The notes beneath the pieces were generated by a model that saw only the letters and a program-made list of their open reading frames with translations, did not search any database and had not been told where the DNA came from. From Siderastrea siderea (Eukaryota; Cnidaria; Anthozoa; Scleractinia; Rhizangiidae), in NCBI GenBank assembly GCA_964030785.1, contig OZ034976.1, forward strand, positions 1,922,001 to 1,986,000: a stretch of 64,000 nucleotides of DNA, given 5' to 3'. This document shows positions 8,680 through 19,656 of the stretch, piece after piece. The position numbers and the translations under genes are program-made. How positions within the stretch are numbered: the stretch's first letter is position 1; each line of letters begins with the position of its first letter.

Positions 8680-9486
8680 TTAACCGGACATTTTGGAACC
8701 AATCCAGTGTTGAGTGTTCGAGTTTTGATTAGATGAGCACCGAAATGTAGGGTTAATATCACCATACAGACCAAAGTTGTCTTCTGAATCGACACTTCCA
8801 CTTCTTCCATCCAACTGACATCCTTTTCCAGAACTGTCGCGGCTGCTGATGTGCCACGCATTCCTTTGCCATGTTCCCGCAGTGCATTCCTGGCACTCAG
8901 TTCCTCGTATGTTAACAACTTCATATGTGCGACATTGTGCTACCCAATCACCAAAGAGATCGTGACCTTCCAACTTTGCGCGTGCGTAGTCAGTGTACAC
9001 GAGACCATCATTCGGGAAGTTGCAAGTGGCCCTTAAGTGGGTTGAAACGTCAACAATGGACTGCATTCGGGACAACGACAATCGATAAGCATTCCAGTCA
9101 ACCAGTTCGTCTTCTTCGTTTACAGCAAAATCAACACCAAACCTTTTAAATTTAAACTGGTCGTTATTAGCAAGCGAGTGTGACTGTATTTACGTCCAAA
9201 CATAATCAGCTTCGGAATCAAAATCGCAGTAGACTGGAAAAATGTTGTTTTGAGAATCGTACAGGAAGTGCATTCCAGATATTTTGGCGCCATTTGTTGC
9301 CAGATCTTTGCAGCTGCGAGGATTTTTCTCACACCTCTGACCGGTGTAATCAGCAGGGCAAGTACAGTTGAACCTCACAGTGGTGGGGTCACAAATCTCC
9401 TCACAGGTCCTTCCCTGGAGACATGGATTGCTTTGGCAACATCTGTTGACACAACGATCTCGTCCTTGAACAAAGCTCTCTCCATG
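8680..9486 (-). pseudogene. Exon 2 of PAN/EGF/fibrinogen-like gene, copy 1, with nonsense mutation
   Basis: The exon starts after a TATATAG acceptor at 9487 and runs to a stop at 8680. It encodes a Cys-rich EGF-like segment (RFNCTCPADYTGQRC) followed by a fibrinogen-related domain (SCKDLATNG, FPVYCDFDSE, ECTAGTWQR). A TAA at 9187-9189, where copy 2 has TTA (Leu), stops the frame after DYVWT. The remaining sequence stays in frame to 8680. The product would be secreted. The copy is probably dead or makes a truncated EGF protein. Confidence 0.7.
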
Positions 9487-10302
9487 CTATATAAAAGAGA
9501 AAGGCAATTTTAATAATAATAATGATAATAAAAATAATGATAATAATAATGATGATGATGGCGATGGTTGTATCTCCTCTTATCTAATTAATGATATCTC
9601 CTCTAATAGATGGTTTTCATTGTGACGTCATCAAATCCTAAAATCAAAATCGTGAGGTCTTCTGAATATGAAAATACAGCATTTTGAATTTTCGAATTCT
9701 CACCTTGCATGACACCAAGATAGTGGCCGTGACAAAGCTTTCTGGTTAAAAAAGGTCTCTCCTTATCATTCCAGCAGTTTAAACATTTTAAGTGTTAAGA
9801 GATGTGTTTATGCGCATGTATACTAGCTCAGGAGCAAAAAGAAAGTGCTTTCATCACAAAAGGGAATTCCACATGTTTTTGTTGATTTCCGGCCGCCATA
9901 TTGGTGTACATCCGAGGTACACCAATATGGCGTCTCCGTACAAAGCTCTATAAAATTGCGTGAAACGTTTGGGCAAATAACTCAGAAACGGTGTGCCACA
10001 CAGACCTGAGACTTGGAGAAGTTGTTTATGTATTAGTTCTCTTATACCATTTTATTTTCTTGGCTTCTTTCATTGAACGGTTTCAAATTCATTTTTTTAT
10101 GGCGTGACAGTGAAAACGATCTATTAAGTCCAACTGTGAAACGAATGAGCAAATCTTGTTACCTCAGGGTTTTCACTTTGGCTTTGTAAAAAGAATGTTA
10201 ATGCTCAATCAGTGTAAATAAATTTCTACCAAAGAAACTAAAACGTTCGAAGTTAACGTCTCAGTGAGTAACGCAAATTTTTGAAATGTTAGGAGCACTC
10301 AC
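9487..10302 (-). other. Intron of copy 1 with a short perfect hairpin
   Basis: Runs between the GTGAGT donor at 10302 and the acceptor at 9487, both on the minus strand. It holds a GAT/AAT-rich microsatellite-like stretch near 9510-9560. A 15-bp perfect inverted repeat (GCCATATTGGTGTAC) with a 7-base loop lies at 9895-9931. Confidence 0.6.
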
Positions 10303-10635
10303 ATCAGTTTTATACTCTCGCACCAAGTCATAATAACTTTCCCCAGGTTTGTATTTCACTGCTGCAGGTTTCATCTCTTTATTTACGTCGTTCAGTTCAC
10401 AGTTGTGTTGCTGTTTGTTGTGTATGTAGTTCATAGAAATACAGCGACAATCATCTCTGCACATCATGTGACAATGGGTTACTTTTTCCACTGTTGAGGT
10501 TTTGAACACGTGACCTTCGAGGGCGTGGTTGGGAATGACGTTTTCGTCTATTACAAACTTGAAGTTTTGACAGATTCTTTCAGCAGTGGCAGACGATTTT
10601 CCCAGGAGAAACACTGCGACGAACCAGATTTCCAT
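10303..10635 (-). CDS. Exon 1 of PAN/EGF/fibrinogen-like gene, copy 1: signal peptide plus PAN/apple domain
   Basis: From Met 10635 the sequence MEIWFVAVFLLGKSSATA is a signal peptide. CQNFKF, HCHMMCRDDCRCISMNY and HNCELND give the Cys pattern of a PAN/apple domain. The exon ends at a GTGAGT donor (10297-10302). Copy 2 (56753-57099) has the same layout. PAN domains bind proteins or carbohydrates outside cells. With exon 2 this would be a secreted lectin-like protein; function unknown. Confidence 0.65.
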
Positions 10636-12809
10636 GATGTGGCTGTGTATTCTGTTTTGAATCCCTGCAGAAGTGCAGAAATAAAACAAAACACCTTGTT
10701 TTACCTCGTGTCATGAATTCCGATGTTCGAACTTGCATTGGTTATACAATTCGAAGATAACCAATATAAAGGAATGTCGAAATATAGCACTTCTGTCGTT
10801 CTTATAGCTAAATCAAAGGAACAAATTACCAAGTACTTAACGGCCTTAAAGCTCAATATAAGTGATTTATTCGGCGATAATGAAAGAACACAAACAAATA
10901 AGAAACGTTTGACTATTAAAGGCAAAAACCCTCGAGATGAACCCTGCCGTGAAAAGCTACAGGAAACCTTTGCATTTTCAGCGATCTATTTATACCTTTT
11001 TCAGATTTACTTAACTTATTTTTCTTCAAAAATAGATTTTCCTAATATTACACATACATTTGAAGACTTCTAACGATTTTTTCCCTCGAAATAACGAAGC
11101 CGAAAACGTTTCTCGCTATTTTTTTCTATTTTTTCTTCTGGAAGGTATCGCGTAACCTTAAAATCAATTTAACATTGCTTTAAACACAAAAAATAATTGA
11201 AATTCACACCTGCCTCGTAGTGTTGCAGAATGCAAAAAAAAAATGAAAAGAACGATGACAAACATACCCGTTGAACAGAATAAGAGTAACGTCACGATGA
11301 TACTGAAATGCAGAAATTGTATAAGGTAAACATACAGAAGATTTATATTAAGAGATTCCTTTTTCATGGTGATGAAGTTAAATTATCTTCCTCACGAGAG
11401 TGTCAATTGAAATAATCACCGTTTTTTAAATTTCTTTTTTCTTTACCGGAATGTTATAATAAATTACTTCAAATGTCAGTCACCTTTAAGGTTTCATCAT
11501 CCACGAATCTTCGACCAGATTTCTTCATTTCATTCGTGGTTCAGAAGTACTTTAAGAACATCTCAAAGTTCACGAAATTACCCGCGGATTAATATTAAAA
11601 TGAGGGTTTTTTTTCCTAAAGTTCAATGTGCTTCATATCTGAGTGAACCAGTGAACATTTAGCGATGCCATTTTGTTTTGTCTCCAGACCTTCGCATGGC
11701 TTGAAGGTTGCGCATTATTCTTTTCACACTAAAATAATAAGATTACCCTAACTATTGCAGTCATGGTTGGACTAAATTTGACCACTTATTAAATGAAAGT
11801 CAGCGAGTAATTCTTTCATGAGATGAAAGATGCAAATCGATTTAGATCTTTTCTAGGCTGCGTAGCAAGAGCAAGTACTAGTTTTAGCGTGGAGCGCAGG
11901 TTATTAGTACGCTACAAGGAAGGGGAAGTTAGTATCCCTGAAATCGCTCACTGTATTAATTAAATCTTGCTAAAATTGTTGTCATGTATAAAAATATTAT
12001 AAAATTTGAAAGATTTACATGCAACTTTGATTTGGGGGAGCGGGTTCACGTCCTTGCTCCGCGAGGTTTTTCTCGATCCGGGCACTCCGGTTTTCCCTTC
12101 TCCTCAAAAACCAACATTTCCAAAATGCAATTCGCATTCTGTGATAAATACTGTTGACACTTAAATAAGGTGAATTATGTATTTTATTTATTTACTGGTA
12201 TTAAGAGTTACATTTACCTTAAACTTGGCTTGAATAGCTTCACCAGCGACGTGATCTTTCACCAACCATAACTGCAGGAATTATTTGAGACCGACTGTTT
12301 CAATTCTGAACCAGCAAGATTTCTGATTGGCCGAACAAACCCTTAGCAGCTGTACATCAAGTGACATACGTCTGAATAGCCAAAAGGGTAATTAGTCACC
12401 ACTTTTAAAGTTTTATATAAATAGAAAGTGCATAATGGTATTAGTTTGCCAATTCCAACTGAATGTGCGTCAAAATTTTGGCCGGAAAACTTTAGAGGAT
12501 TGAAAAGGAAGAAAAGTTGCTAGATATGACCTGACTTATAAAACTAGCACAATCGGTTGAAGAATTGTTTAACTATTGCAGTAATTGACAGGTGCTCGAG
12601 ATCTTGGAATGATGTTTATATTGAAGACGTTTAATCAAAATTCTCCTAAATTAGAGGAGCTATGTCACGGTATTTCATTCATTTTCTGATCTGGCAAATC
12701 ACTTTCACATTGAAGGAAACCTCAAAGCAATAGTTTCCTAAGGTAGAAAAACACCAAAGAAGAAATGGTAAACCACAACTACACAAGGATGGTTACAAAT
12801 GAGGCAGAT
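10636..12809. other. Host intergenic DNA
   Basis: A+T-rich, no convincing gene; the open frame at 10723-11073 has no recognisable domain and biased codons. Nothing else identified. Confidence 0.5.
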
Positions 12810-12812
12810 TAA

Positions 12813-14083
12813 GGTCGTGTTCTATTGGGATCAACCATTTCAACCAAAATCGGATTTGGTTGAAACAGTTAAGGTTGCCGAATAGAACACTTTTTCAACC
12901 ATTTTTGGTTAACTTGCGGTTGCGACTGAACTTAGTTATTTCTAGACTTCCTCAACTTCTCCTGCCAAGGTTATCAAGATGGCGAAAGGCCGACTTGTTG
13001 CTTCCGTTGTCTCTCAAGAACTGTTAGAAGAATTGGTACTGCCACATTGTGAATCGGTCGATGAATCAGAATATTTAGCAACATGTTTTGGTCATGTTTG
13101 TGACTGTATCAAGCGAGAAACCTCTCTCATATCAAGGTTCTGAAAATCGCCGTTTAAAAAGAGCGCCACCGTTGTTTGACAATTTCACCGTGACAACAAG
13201 CACAATTGAGCAGTTTACGCATAAAAACAATGATGCAAAGCATGAAAACTGATGCTTGGTAACGAGTCTGCGGACGCTACCCATCGTTTTCAACCGTTTC
13301 AACCAAGCTCTGAGCTGGTTAAAAAAGTTGATCAACCAAACCAACCGAAAACGACATGTACTTAAACCTGGAACGCCACAACGCCGGGACGCCGGAACGC
13401 CAGAACGCCGGAATACTAAAACCAGGAACGCCGGAATACTTAAACCCGGAACGCCAGAATTCTTAAACCCTGAACACCGGAATACTTAAACCCGAAATGC
13501 CGGAATACCTCAACTCTAAATGACGATTTAATATACACAAGATCGCTGAAAAGACGAAAAATTAGGGTTAAGCCACGCTACTGCATTGTTAACGTTACCT
13601 TCTGACTCCCGCCAAAACCATTCTCCTCACTATCCCCTCCCCAACCCCCTGCCTTACGTTTTCCTGCCAACCATAATTATTATCATTTATTTGATTGCTG
13701 GGCTGGTTCGCGCTGGCATCGACATGGAGGACTCTCCAGCAAGGTAAGCGTATGTAGCTGAAATTTCCTCTTTGACTTAAAGCGATTAAAGTAACATTTA
13801 CAAAGTGATAAACCGTTATTCCCTTCCTTTACTCCCAGCCAAAGTCCAGACAAAAAGAAGTAAGACACTGAATCTAACTAGCCTGCGCGCAGGTTTTGGC
13901 GGGAGTCAGAAGGTAACGTTATCTAGGGTTCCGGGTTTTAGTATTCTGGCGTTCCTGGTTTTAGTATTTCGGCGTTCCGGCGTTCCGGAACATGCCACCG
14001 AAAACGGTTTTCTCCCAATAGAACTCGAAAAAACTCAACCAACCAAACCAACCAAAAACGGTTGATCCCAATAGAACACGGCC
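12813..14083. mobile_element. Non-autonomous DNA transposon, Harbinger-like by TSD
   Basis: Inverted ends of about 24 bp (GGTCGTGTTCTATTGGGATC on the left, its complement with one change on the right) enclose 1271 bp. TAA flanks both sides (12810-12812 and 14084-14086). A 3-bp TAA duplication fits PIF/Harbinger elements. No transposase frame is present. Inside are AACCAACC-rich arms and a minisatellite. Confidence 0.65.
13368..13515. repeat. Minisatellite of GGAACGCCGGAATAC-type units
   Basis: Imperfect tandem units of about 10 to 21 bp built from CCGGAACGCC and GGAATACTTAAACC. An inverted block of the same motifs lies at 13930-13992. Together they form a potential stem inside the transposon. 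Confidence 0.7.
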
Positions 14084-15579
14084 TAAGACGGATTACGAAC
14101 CACTATCTTGAAAAGAATGGCCCAATTTTTTCAAGGTGCGTTATCCGTGACGTAGCTCCTTTAAGTTTAAAAAAAGTACTACCACAGTACTAAAGTGCAA
14201 ATGTTAGTGATCAAGGCCTTCAGGTATTTTAAATGAATAGACGGATTAGCTTCTAAGAAAACTGGTGCTGCGTAGGTGGGGAAGTGAAACACACAAAATT
14301 TGATTTATCAACTGAGTTGATATCGTAAATTGGCCAATGTAAAGATATTCACAAGCTGTTTTCGAGTATTAGTCCTATCGGCTCTGACAAAGGCCTAACG
14401 CTCGAATAGAAAATGATTGTATTTAAATTGTATATTGTTTAGACATTTAACAATTGGTTCATGTTTTAGCGTGCGTACATCGAGTTATGGATGCACGCGG
14501 GAAGTTTGGAGAGCACGAGAGAAGCGTAAGAGTTGTTCGAGGCGCAGCGGGTTGAAGCTGTATAATTTCAGCATTGTAGCTGCGAGAGTTCAAACGAACA
14601 CAAAACGTAGTGGTTCTAGGTTCAGAGACCGCGGACGGAATGTGGTACAACAACAATGCGATCATTCAACTTATTTTGCATTACATTCTATTTTATTTGA
14701 ACATTTGGAGCTGCTTGAACACAGAGCTACATCGTCTCCAGGTAAAACGATGTTATTGTGTGTAGTATAACTATATCCGAGAAAAACGTCGTCCTTTCTG
14801 GTTGTCAGTGCTTTTTTAATTTTGATTTTGGTGGTGAATCACCGAAAGCGTGTGACGCTTGTTATTAAACGGTTGTGTCATGTCTTGATATTTTGGTGTA
14901 AAACGTTTTCCGTAGAAAGCCTACCCTTTAGTGAACACTTGTTGAGAGTGCGACGGTGAAAGAAATCGTAAACACAAGGCCAAAATGAATTAAAGTTTCT
15001 TTTTCAACGAAGTTCCTTGGGCGTTCTAAAAAATCAAACACTCTGCAGCAATTTCGCTGTTGTACTTTCTCCTTAGTTTACTCTGTCTGCTGTAAAATGA
15101 TTTTTCTTGGTCATTTACTTGCCGAGTTGTTCGCGAAGAAGACACTTTAGGCCGCTACACGGACTGACAAAGCAAACGTTTGCTCACGCCACCAGCATGC
15201 AGTCAATAGGATAATTGAGCACGCTTACGTAAGGTGAATTTGATTGCGCGGATTTGCTAGCTATGTTATAATTGTGCATTTTTAACAATTTGTAATCAGT
15301 ATATTAGTGCATGAGCCAGAGGGGGTGAATGGTACCACTTAAGGGGACAAAGAGTGACGTACATTTTTGGAAAGCTCTTTACCCTTAGTAAAAGAATATA
15401 TGTGATAGCATTTGCCAAAGTGTCATCTTCCATGATTTTTCAAGGGGGTGGGGTGAGTGAAATTTTGGTCCTATCCTGCACTTCCATTTAATCATGAACT
15501 TCTACTGGCCTACCCATCTAGGATGTGGGGATTTATCTTCTGCAAAATAACTATAAAAACGATTCTTTTTCTTTGCGAT
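14084..15579. other. Host intergenic DNA
   Basis: No supported gene; the 117-codon frame at 14417-14770 lacks domain character. This flanks the insertion site of element B. Confidence 0.5.
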
Positions 15580-15585
15580 CCTGTG
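15580..15585. repeat. Left target-site duplication CCTGTG
   Basis: The six bases immediately outside the left end of B are identical to 38021-38026. Six-base duplications are the rule for Polinton integration. Confidence 0.9.
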
Positions 15586-15990
15586 AGTAGTAATCTACGC
15601 TCACTAGGGAAATTTCCTGGCTTCTGATTGGTCGAGAGCTTTTGGCTTGTGATTGGTCGAGGGGTTGTCATAGGAACGGGAAACCTGGGGCCAATAGAAT
15701 CGTGGGCTCAAGGGGAAGTCACATGACCGGAAATGACATCATGGGAACCGGAAGTCACGTGTTTTTGAATGGGAAACCGCTGACCAGTGGGAAAAAAGGG
15801 ATCGCGGGCTCATACAACCGGAAGTCACGTGTTTTTGAAGGGGAAACCGCTGACCAGGTGGAAAAATCGATCGTGGGCTCAAGGGGAAGTAAAACCGCTG
15901 AGAAAACGCGGGCTCAAAGTCCAAAGTCCAATGGGAGCAACGGGGGTGGTCCTTGACTCCAAAAAACAACACAAAAAATTTTAACAAATA
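15586..15990. repeat. Left terminal inverted repeat of element B
   Basis: The outer 123 bp match the right end with one visible mismatch. Further in, a 70-bp direct repeat carries ACCGGAAGTCACGTG (15747-15761 and 15817-15831), AAACCGCTGACC and GGGCTC blocks. An insertion/deletion near 15712-15745 distinguishes it from the right TIR. Two ATTGG (inverted CCAAT) boxes lie near the tip. Homology with the right end continues into the A+T-rich stretch near 15985 that corresponds to the polymerase 3' flank. Confidence 0.85.
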
Positions 15991-17695
15991 ATTTATTGTC
16001 AAACTTTTTTCACAACAAGTGAGAGAAAACAAAAATGAGTCCAAAGTCTAAACTGGATATGGTGGCTTGCGACGATGTCTGGAGGCATGATTCCATGAAG
16101 AGAGGCACCTGGTAGAGGACGAGGGCAGAATGACGAACTATGCAAGCCAGGCAGCGGCACGGAGTCCAAAGTTCAATGTCATGGGAAGGAACACGCGCCC
16201 TGGGAAAGAGTATAAGTCGATCAGAAAAGTACTAATTTGCAAACAAATAATTCTGACCTAAAGCATGACCTTTGTATTTTAAAACGAATGAAGCGTATCC
16301 GGTCGCCAAACAGAATTAGAAGAACATAGCTTTCCAATTGACAGTTGTAAAACAGAATTAAATTTATTCACAGTAAACAGATTGAATTTACGACAAAATG
16401 TGTCAAATGTGTGCAACACTGTGCAATAATCTGTAAACAAAACCAAAAGAGAATTTCTAGTAGTTTCGAAGCGAACACGCGTCTCCAATTACAAAATACA
16501 AAGCGACAAATAAAATAACAGCAATCAAAACAAACGAAAAATGCCGATAAACGATTAAATGAATTTGCCTAGCGAACTTAAAGTGAAAGCACAAATAGAT
16601 AAACTAGATTTGCTTGAATCACGAAACAGAATTATAACTCTAAGTTTATACTAAAATGATACGCTTAATAAAACTATACAGTAATTAACGAGGTCAAGTA
16701 CCTAATTTATAGGCGGCCGATGGTAACCGGTAGATATGGAGTTCCGCTTTTAGGCTTGGCTAAATCTATATATTTTTTTTTTTTAGCTGACAGTCAGAAA
16801 AAAATGATGCTTACTTTGCGTGGAGGTTTGCTTGTTGTTTTCAACAAGCCGCTCGCTTTCTTCTCGGCGAAAATGCGAGTTGTCATCTCGTTTGTCTCAC
16901 CGCGTTACAGTCAGCACATCGTTGGACTGTGGAAAAAAAGAAATACAGAGAGTGAGTAAAAATAAATCAAATAGTCTTTCGGGTAGAAAAGGATTTTTTC
17001 ACAACAACGCGGGGAATGGGAAAACATTGCGAGCTAAACAGAACCGCTTCGGTTTTCCAATTTTTTCGAGGCGACAAACAAATATTTTTAGCCGGCAGCA
17101 AAACACAACACTTACCTCGTTTTAAGCTTTCGCTGCTTTCAAAACATCCATTCGGCGGCTTTTACAGATAAAAATCTCCCACATTTTTCGCTGAAATCTT
17201 AGCTGTCATCGTTTTGTTTGTAAAGCCGAGGGTTGCTGGGGTAAAGCGATGAATAAATCTGTGAAAAAACTGTCGTAAGTCTCCCTGACCTTCCTCCATC
17301 TTGAAAAAAGTGAAAACTTGGGGGTAATTTTGCTGCTTATATAGCTAAACAGTGTGACGTCATTTGGTTGTGATTGGTCAGTCCCAGTCAGGCCATGGTC
17401 AAGGTCCAAGGCCATGGTCAAAGTATCAGCCGATCAGAAGCAGAGTTTCACAACAACGCGGGGAATGGGAAAACATTGCGAGCTAAACAGAACCGCTTCG
17501 GTTTTCAAATTTTTTTTTTTGAGGCGACAAAAAAAAAAAAATAGTTTCATCTCAACTCTCCAGAAAAAGTCAACAGACATGACGTGGTTGTTTTTTTTTT
17601 TATAGAGAAAGCGAATCATTAATTAAATCCTGGAGCACGTGGGCTCAGAGGAAAGAAAAGAGAGGACATTTCGTGACGCTTACATGACGTATCAG
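15991..17695. other. Rearranged insert between left TIR and first gene
   Basis: In A the SFYITL gene directly abuts the TIR. In B about 1.7 kb lies between the terminal TIR and a second, inner TIR-like block (17700-17825). The insert is A+T-rich like host DNA. It contains an 80-bp direct duplication (16998-17078 and 17446-17531, sharing CAACAACGCGGGGAATGGG). At 17556-17650 it has a second copy of the SFYITL 3' end found at 18885-18980. Minus-strand promoter and splice signals also lie inside. Confidence 0.65.
17162..17299 (-). other. Short frame with promoter and splice signals inside the insert
   Basis: A 45-codon frame starting MEEGQGDLRQFF lies about 40 bp downstream of TATATAAG (17334-17341). 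A CRE (TGACGTCA) and inverted CCAAT lie farther upstream. A strong donor (GAG/GTAAGT at 17110-17115) follows its stop. A classic acceptor (TTCTTTTTTTCCACAG) ends near 16932, all on the minus strand. This looks like the 5' end of a spliced transcription unit, host-derived or viral. No homology recognised. Confidence 0.35.
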
Positions 17696-17699
17696 AATA

Positions 17700-17866
17700 G
17701 GCCTCTGGCTAGGGTGGGAAACCGCTGACCAGTGGAAAAAAAAGGATCGCGGGCTCAGGATGGAGCAAAACTGCTGAGGAACGCGGGCTCAAAGTCCACA
17801 GTCCAATTTGAGCATCGGGGGCAGGTATAAAAAGGTAACCAGAGGGGTTAGGTGGTGATTGTGACC
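17700..17866. promoter_or_regulatory. Inner TIR-derived promoter of the SFYITL gene
   Basis: Repeats TIR modules (GAAACCGCTGACCAGTGG, GATCGCGGGCTCA, AACGCGGGCTCAAAGTCC) and ends in TATAAAAAG at 17826-17834, about 33 bp before the ATG. The same arrangement in A shows that TIR sequences serve as the upstream promoter region. Confidence 0.7.
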
Positions 17867-18919
17867 ATGAGTTTTTACATCACCCTTATCAGTGATCAAG
17901 CACAAGGCACGAATCAAAAATTTACTGCCAGACTTCCTCATTCACATTATTTGGTGGAAGATGATTGGGAAGCGGCCTTGGTTCATATCTCACACCCGGG
18001 GTTTAATCAACAATGGGGAGATCAAACCAAGCAGAATTGGACGCAAGAAGATAGTCAAAAACATTGGATGAAAACAGATATCAGATACATACCAAAACGT
18101 GCTGATGGAACGGCTCCCATTCAAGTGACCAAACAAATCCATTTACCGCCAGGGTATTACCACAATTTGAAAGAGGCATGGATTGCCATCGCTTACGAAA
18201 TAGAAAAACAACACATGGAAGTCATGATGGATATAGCCAAAATGGACGTGGACGATCTAGGGAAACGACAACAACTAGCCGCTCTTAACCTGGCTCAACC
18301 CTACGTGAAAATCACCAATGCCGGCATCGCCTCCGAATTAGATTCGTTGTATGTACTCATACCAGCCAACATGCAATTTGAAATGGAATGGAAATTGGCC
18401 AGCCTGATGGGACTTGTCAAAGATGGAACGCCAACGCAGAGAATTGTCCAAGAAAAAAATTATCTGGTGAAACATATCGTGGATTACGACGATCGCCACA
18501 AATGGACACCCACCATAGGGCCTGTCAACAAATATCCACCGCATGGCATCGTCTCTGTCAGCTTTACCCACCCCGATTTCGAGTATGAGTTGTTCTTGGG
18601 TCCTAATCTCAGTCGACAACCATTTCCCACCACCCAAACCGTCAAACCGCAACAAGGACGACAACAACTCATGATTTACACGGATCTCGTCATTGACAGC
18701 GTGGTTGGAAATCAAGAAAAAGGTTTTTTACGTGCCATTGATGCTGGCAATACCGATCATCAGTTTGATACCACGCAACGGATGTATTTTCGTCTTGGCA
18801 AAACCATCTTTGACAGCATTGCCATTGACATTCAAACAGCGAATGGACAGCCGGCTCCTTTCAAACAAGGCAGTACCATCATTACCCTTCAACTCTCCAG
18901 AAAAAGTCAACGGACATGA
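17867..18919 (+). CDS. SFYITL-family protein next to the terminal repeat
   Basis: 350 aa from the ACC-ATG start; the open frame extends five codons upstream only by GTG. It begins MSFYITLISDQAQG and is near-identical to the A copy at 6479-7531. It shares the N-terminal SFYxTL, RLP and aromatic-Trp pattern with the two proteins after integrase. No catalytic motif seen. The terminal location with its own TIR promoter, away from the late block, may mean different timing from its paralogues. Virion surface or assembly role is only inference. Confidence 0.75.
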   Translation: MSFYITLISDQAQGTNQKFTARLPHSHYLVEDDWEAALVHISHPGFNQQWGDQTKQNWTQEDSQKHWMKTDIRYIPKRADGTAPIQVTKQIHLPPGYYHNLKEAWIAIAYEIEKQHMEVMMDIAKMDVDDLGKRQQLAALNLAQPYVKITNAGIASELDSLYVLIPANMQFEMEWKLASLMGLVKDGTPTQRIVQEKNYLVKHIVDYDDRHKWTPTIGPVNKYPPHGIVSVSFTHPDFEYELFLGPNLSRQPFPTTQTVKPQQGRQQLMIYTDLVIDSVVGNQEKGFLRAIDAGNTDHQFDTTQRMYFRLGKTIFDSIAIDIQTANGQPAPFKQGSTIITLQLSRKSQRT

Positions 18920-19044
18920 CGTGGTTGTTTTTTATACAGAAAGCGAATCATTAATTAAATCCTGGAGCACGTGGGACCTAGCCCGGTTAGCTCCAGAACA
19001 GGCTAACTACTTAGATTGGTTTGTTGAAAGAGATGAGGAATAAA

Positions 19045-19290
19045 AAAGGCTTACCGCTATCCCGTTTACTTGACATTCTTGCTTGTTTGCTTGCTTGCTT
19101 GACTGCTTGCTGGCTTGGGAGTGAAAAAACGGGGAGTGGAAGCGGTTTTTTATAGAGATCCTCGCAAAGTATTGTGGGTCAACTAGGGTGGGGGGACCCC
19201 CCTCCCCCCTCCCTAGATAGGCCATGATGCATTGCGAGGAATGATTCCAGAGACTATAAAACAGATCGCACCTCGAGGTGGGTCATCTCA
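19045..19290 (+). promoter_or_regulatory. Left copy of the G/C-palindrome promoter cassette
   Basis: Positions 19160-19290 are an inverted, nearly identical copy of 33042-33176. It contains CTCGCAAAGTATTGTGGGTC, a GGGGGGACCCCCC palindrome, GATGCATTGCGAGGAATGA and TATAAAA at 19255-19261. A CTTG-rich microsatellite (about 19078-19112) lies upstream. Confidence 0.7.
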
Positions 19291-19292
19291 AG

Positions 19293-19379
19293 ATGGTCTC
19301 TCGTCAAGACGACTTACTCCAAGAGTTTGAAGAATTTGAAGCGGATCTCCCATTTTATTGTGAGTCAAGGCTGCTGTGA
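19293..19379 (+). pseudogene. Chimeric stub of the acidic early-type gene
   Basis: A 28-codon frame starting MVSRQDDLLQEFEEFEADL matches the N-terminus of the acidic protein at 32679-33038. After about 19 codons it runs into ATTGTGAGTCAAGG, which is the 3' flank of the accessory gene of A (near 5005). So promoter and start of one gene are joined to the tail of another, with both bodies lost. It could still give a tiny peptide. Its GTGAGT sites might allow splicing. Confidence 0.6.
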
Positions 19380-19656
19380 GTCAAGACAAAGTATTTATAA
19401 TCCACGTGCAAACTCAGTGATGTCAGTTTTTAAAATTTTAATTAAAAAAGAGTTGATGTTTTTTACAAATGGTGGTCTGTGTTCTTTGCCACGCGGGGTG
19501 GGGCGAGCCTATTTACAATTGGAAAAGATATCTACAATTTGAAAAAATAAAAATTGAAAAAGAAAAGCTATATACAATTGGAAAAATAAAAACTAAAAGA
19601 AAAGCTATGTACAATTGGAAAAAAATAAAAACTAAAAAATATTGAAAATAAAAAAA
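19380..19656. repeat. 3' region with repeated TGTACATAGC units
   Basis: No gene. Complement of the A-element 3' repeat region: AATTGGAAAAATAAAAACTAAAAGAAAAGC units at about 19510-19650, plus a GATGTCAGTTTTTA segment shared with A. Confidence 0.65.

Noticed and set aside
10723..11073. 116-codon frame
   Set aside because: Lys/Ile-rich A+T-driven frame without recognisable features.
14417..14770. 117-codon frame
   Set aside because: No domain, no promoter or splice context; probably chance.
17852..17866. Upstream GTG start for the SFYITL protein
   Set aside because: GTG is not expected to start translation in a eukaryote and the ATG at 17867 is conserved in A.
18920..19043. Possible gene fragment reading WDLARLAPEQANYLDWFVE
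   Set aside because: Only about 40 codons beyond an overlapping shadow frame, with no start; too weak to call.
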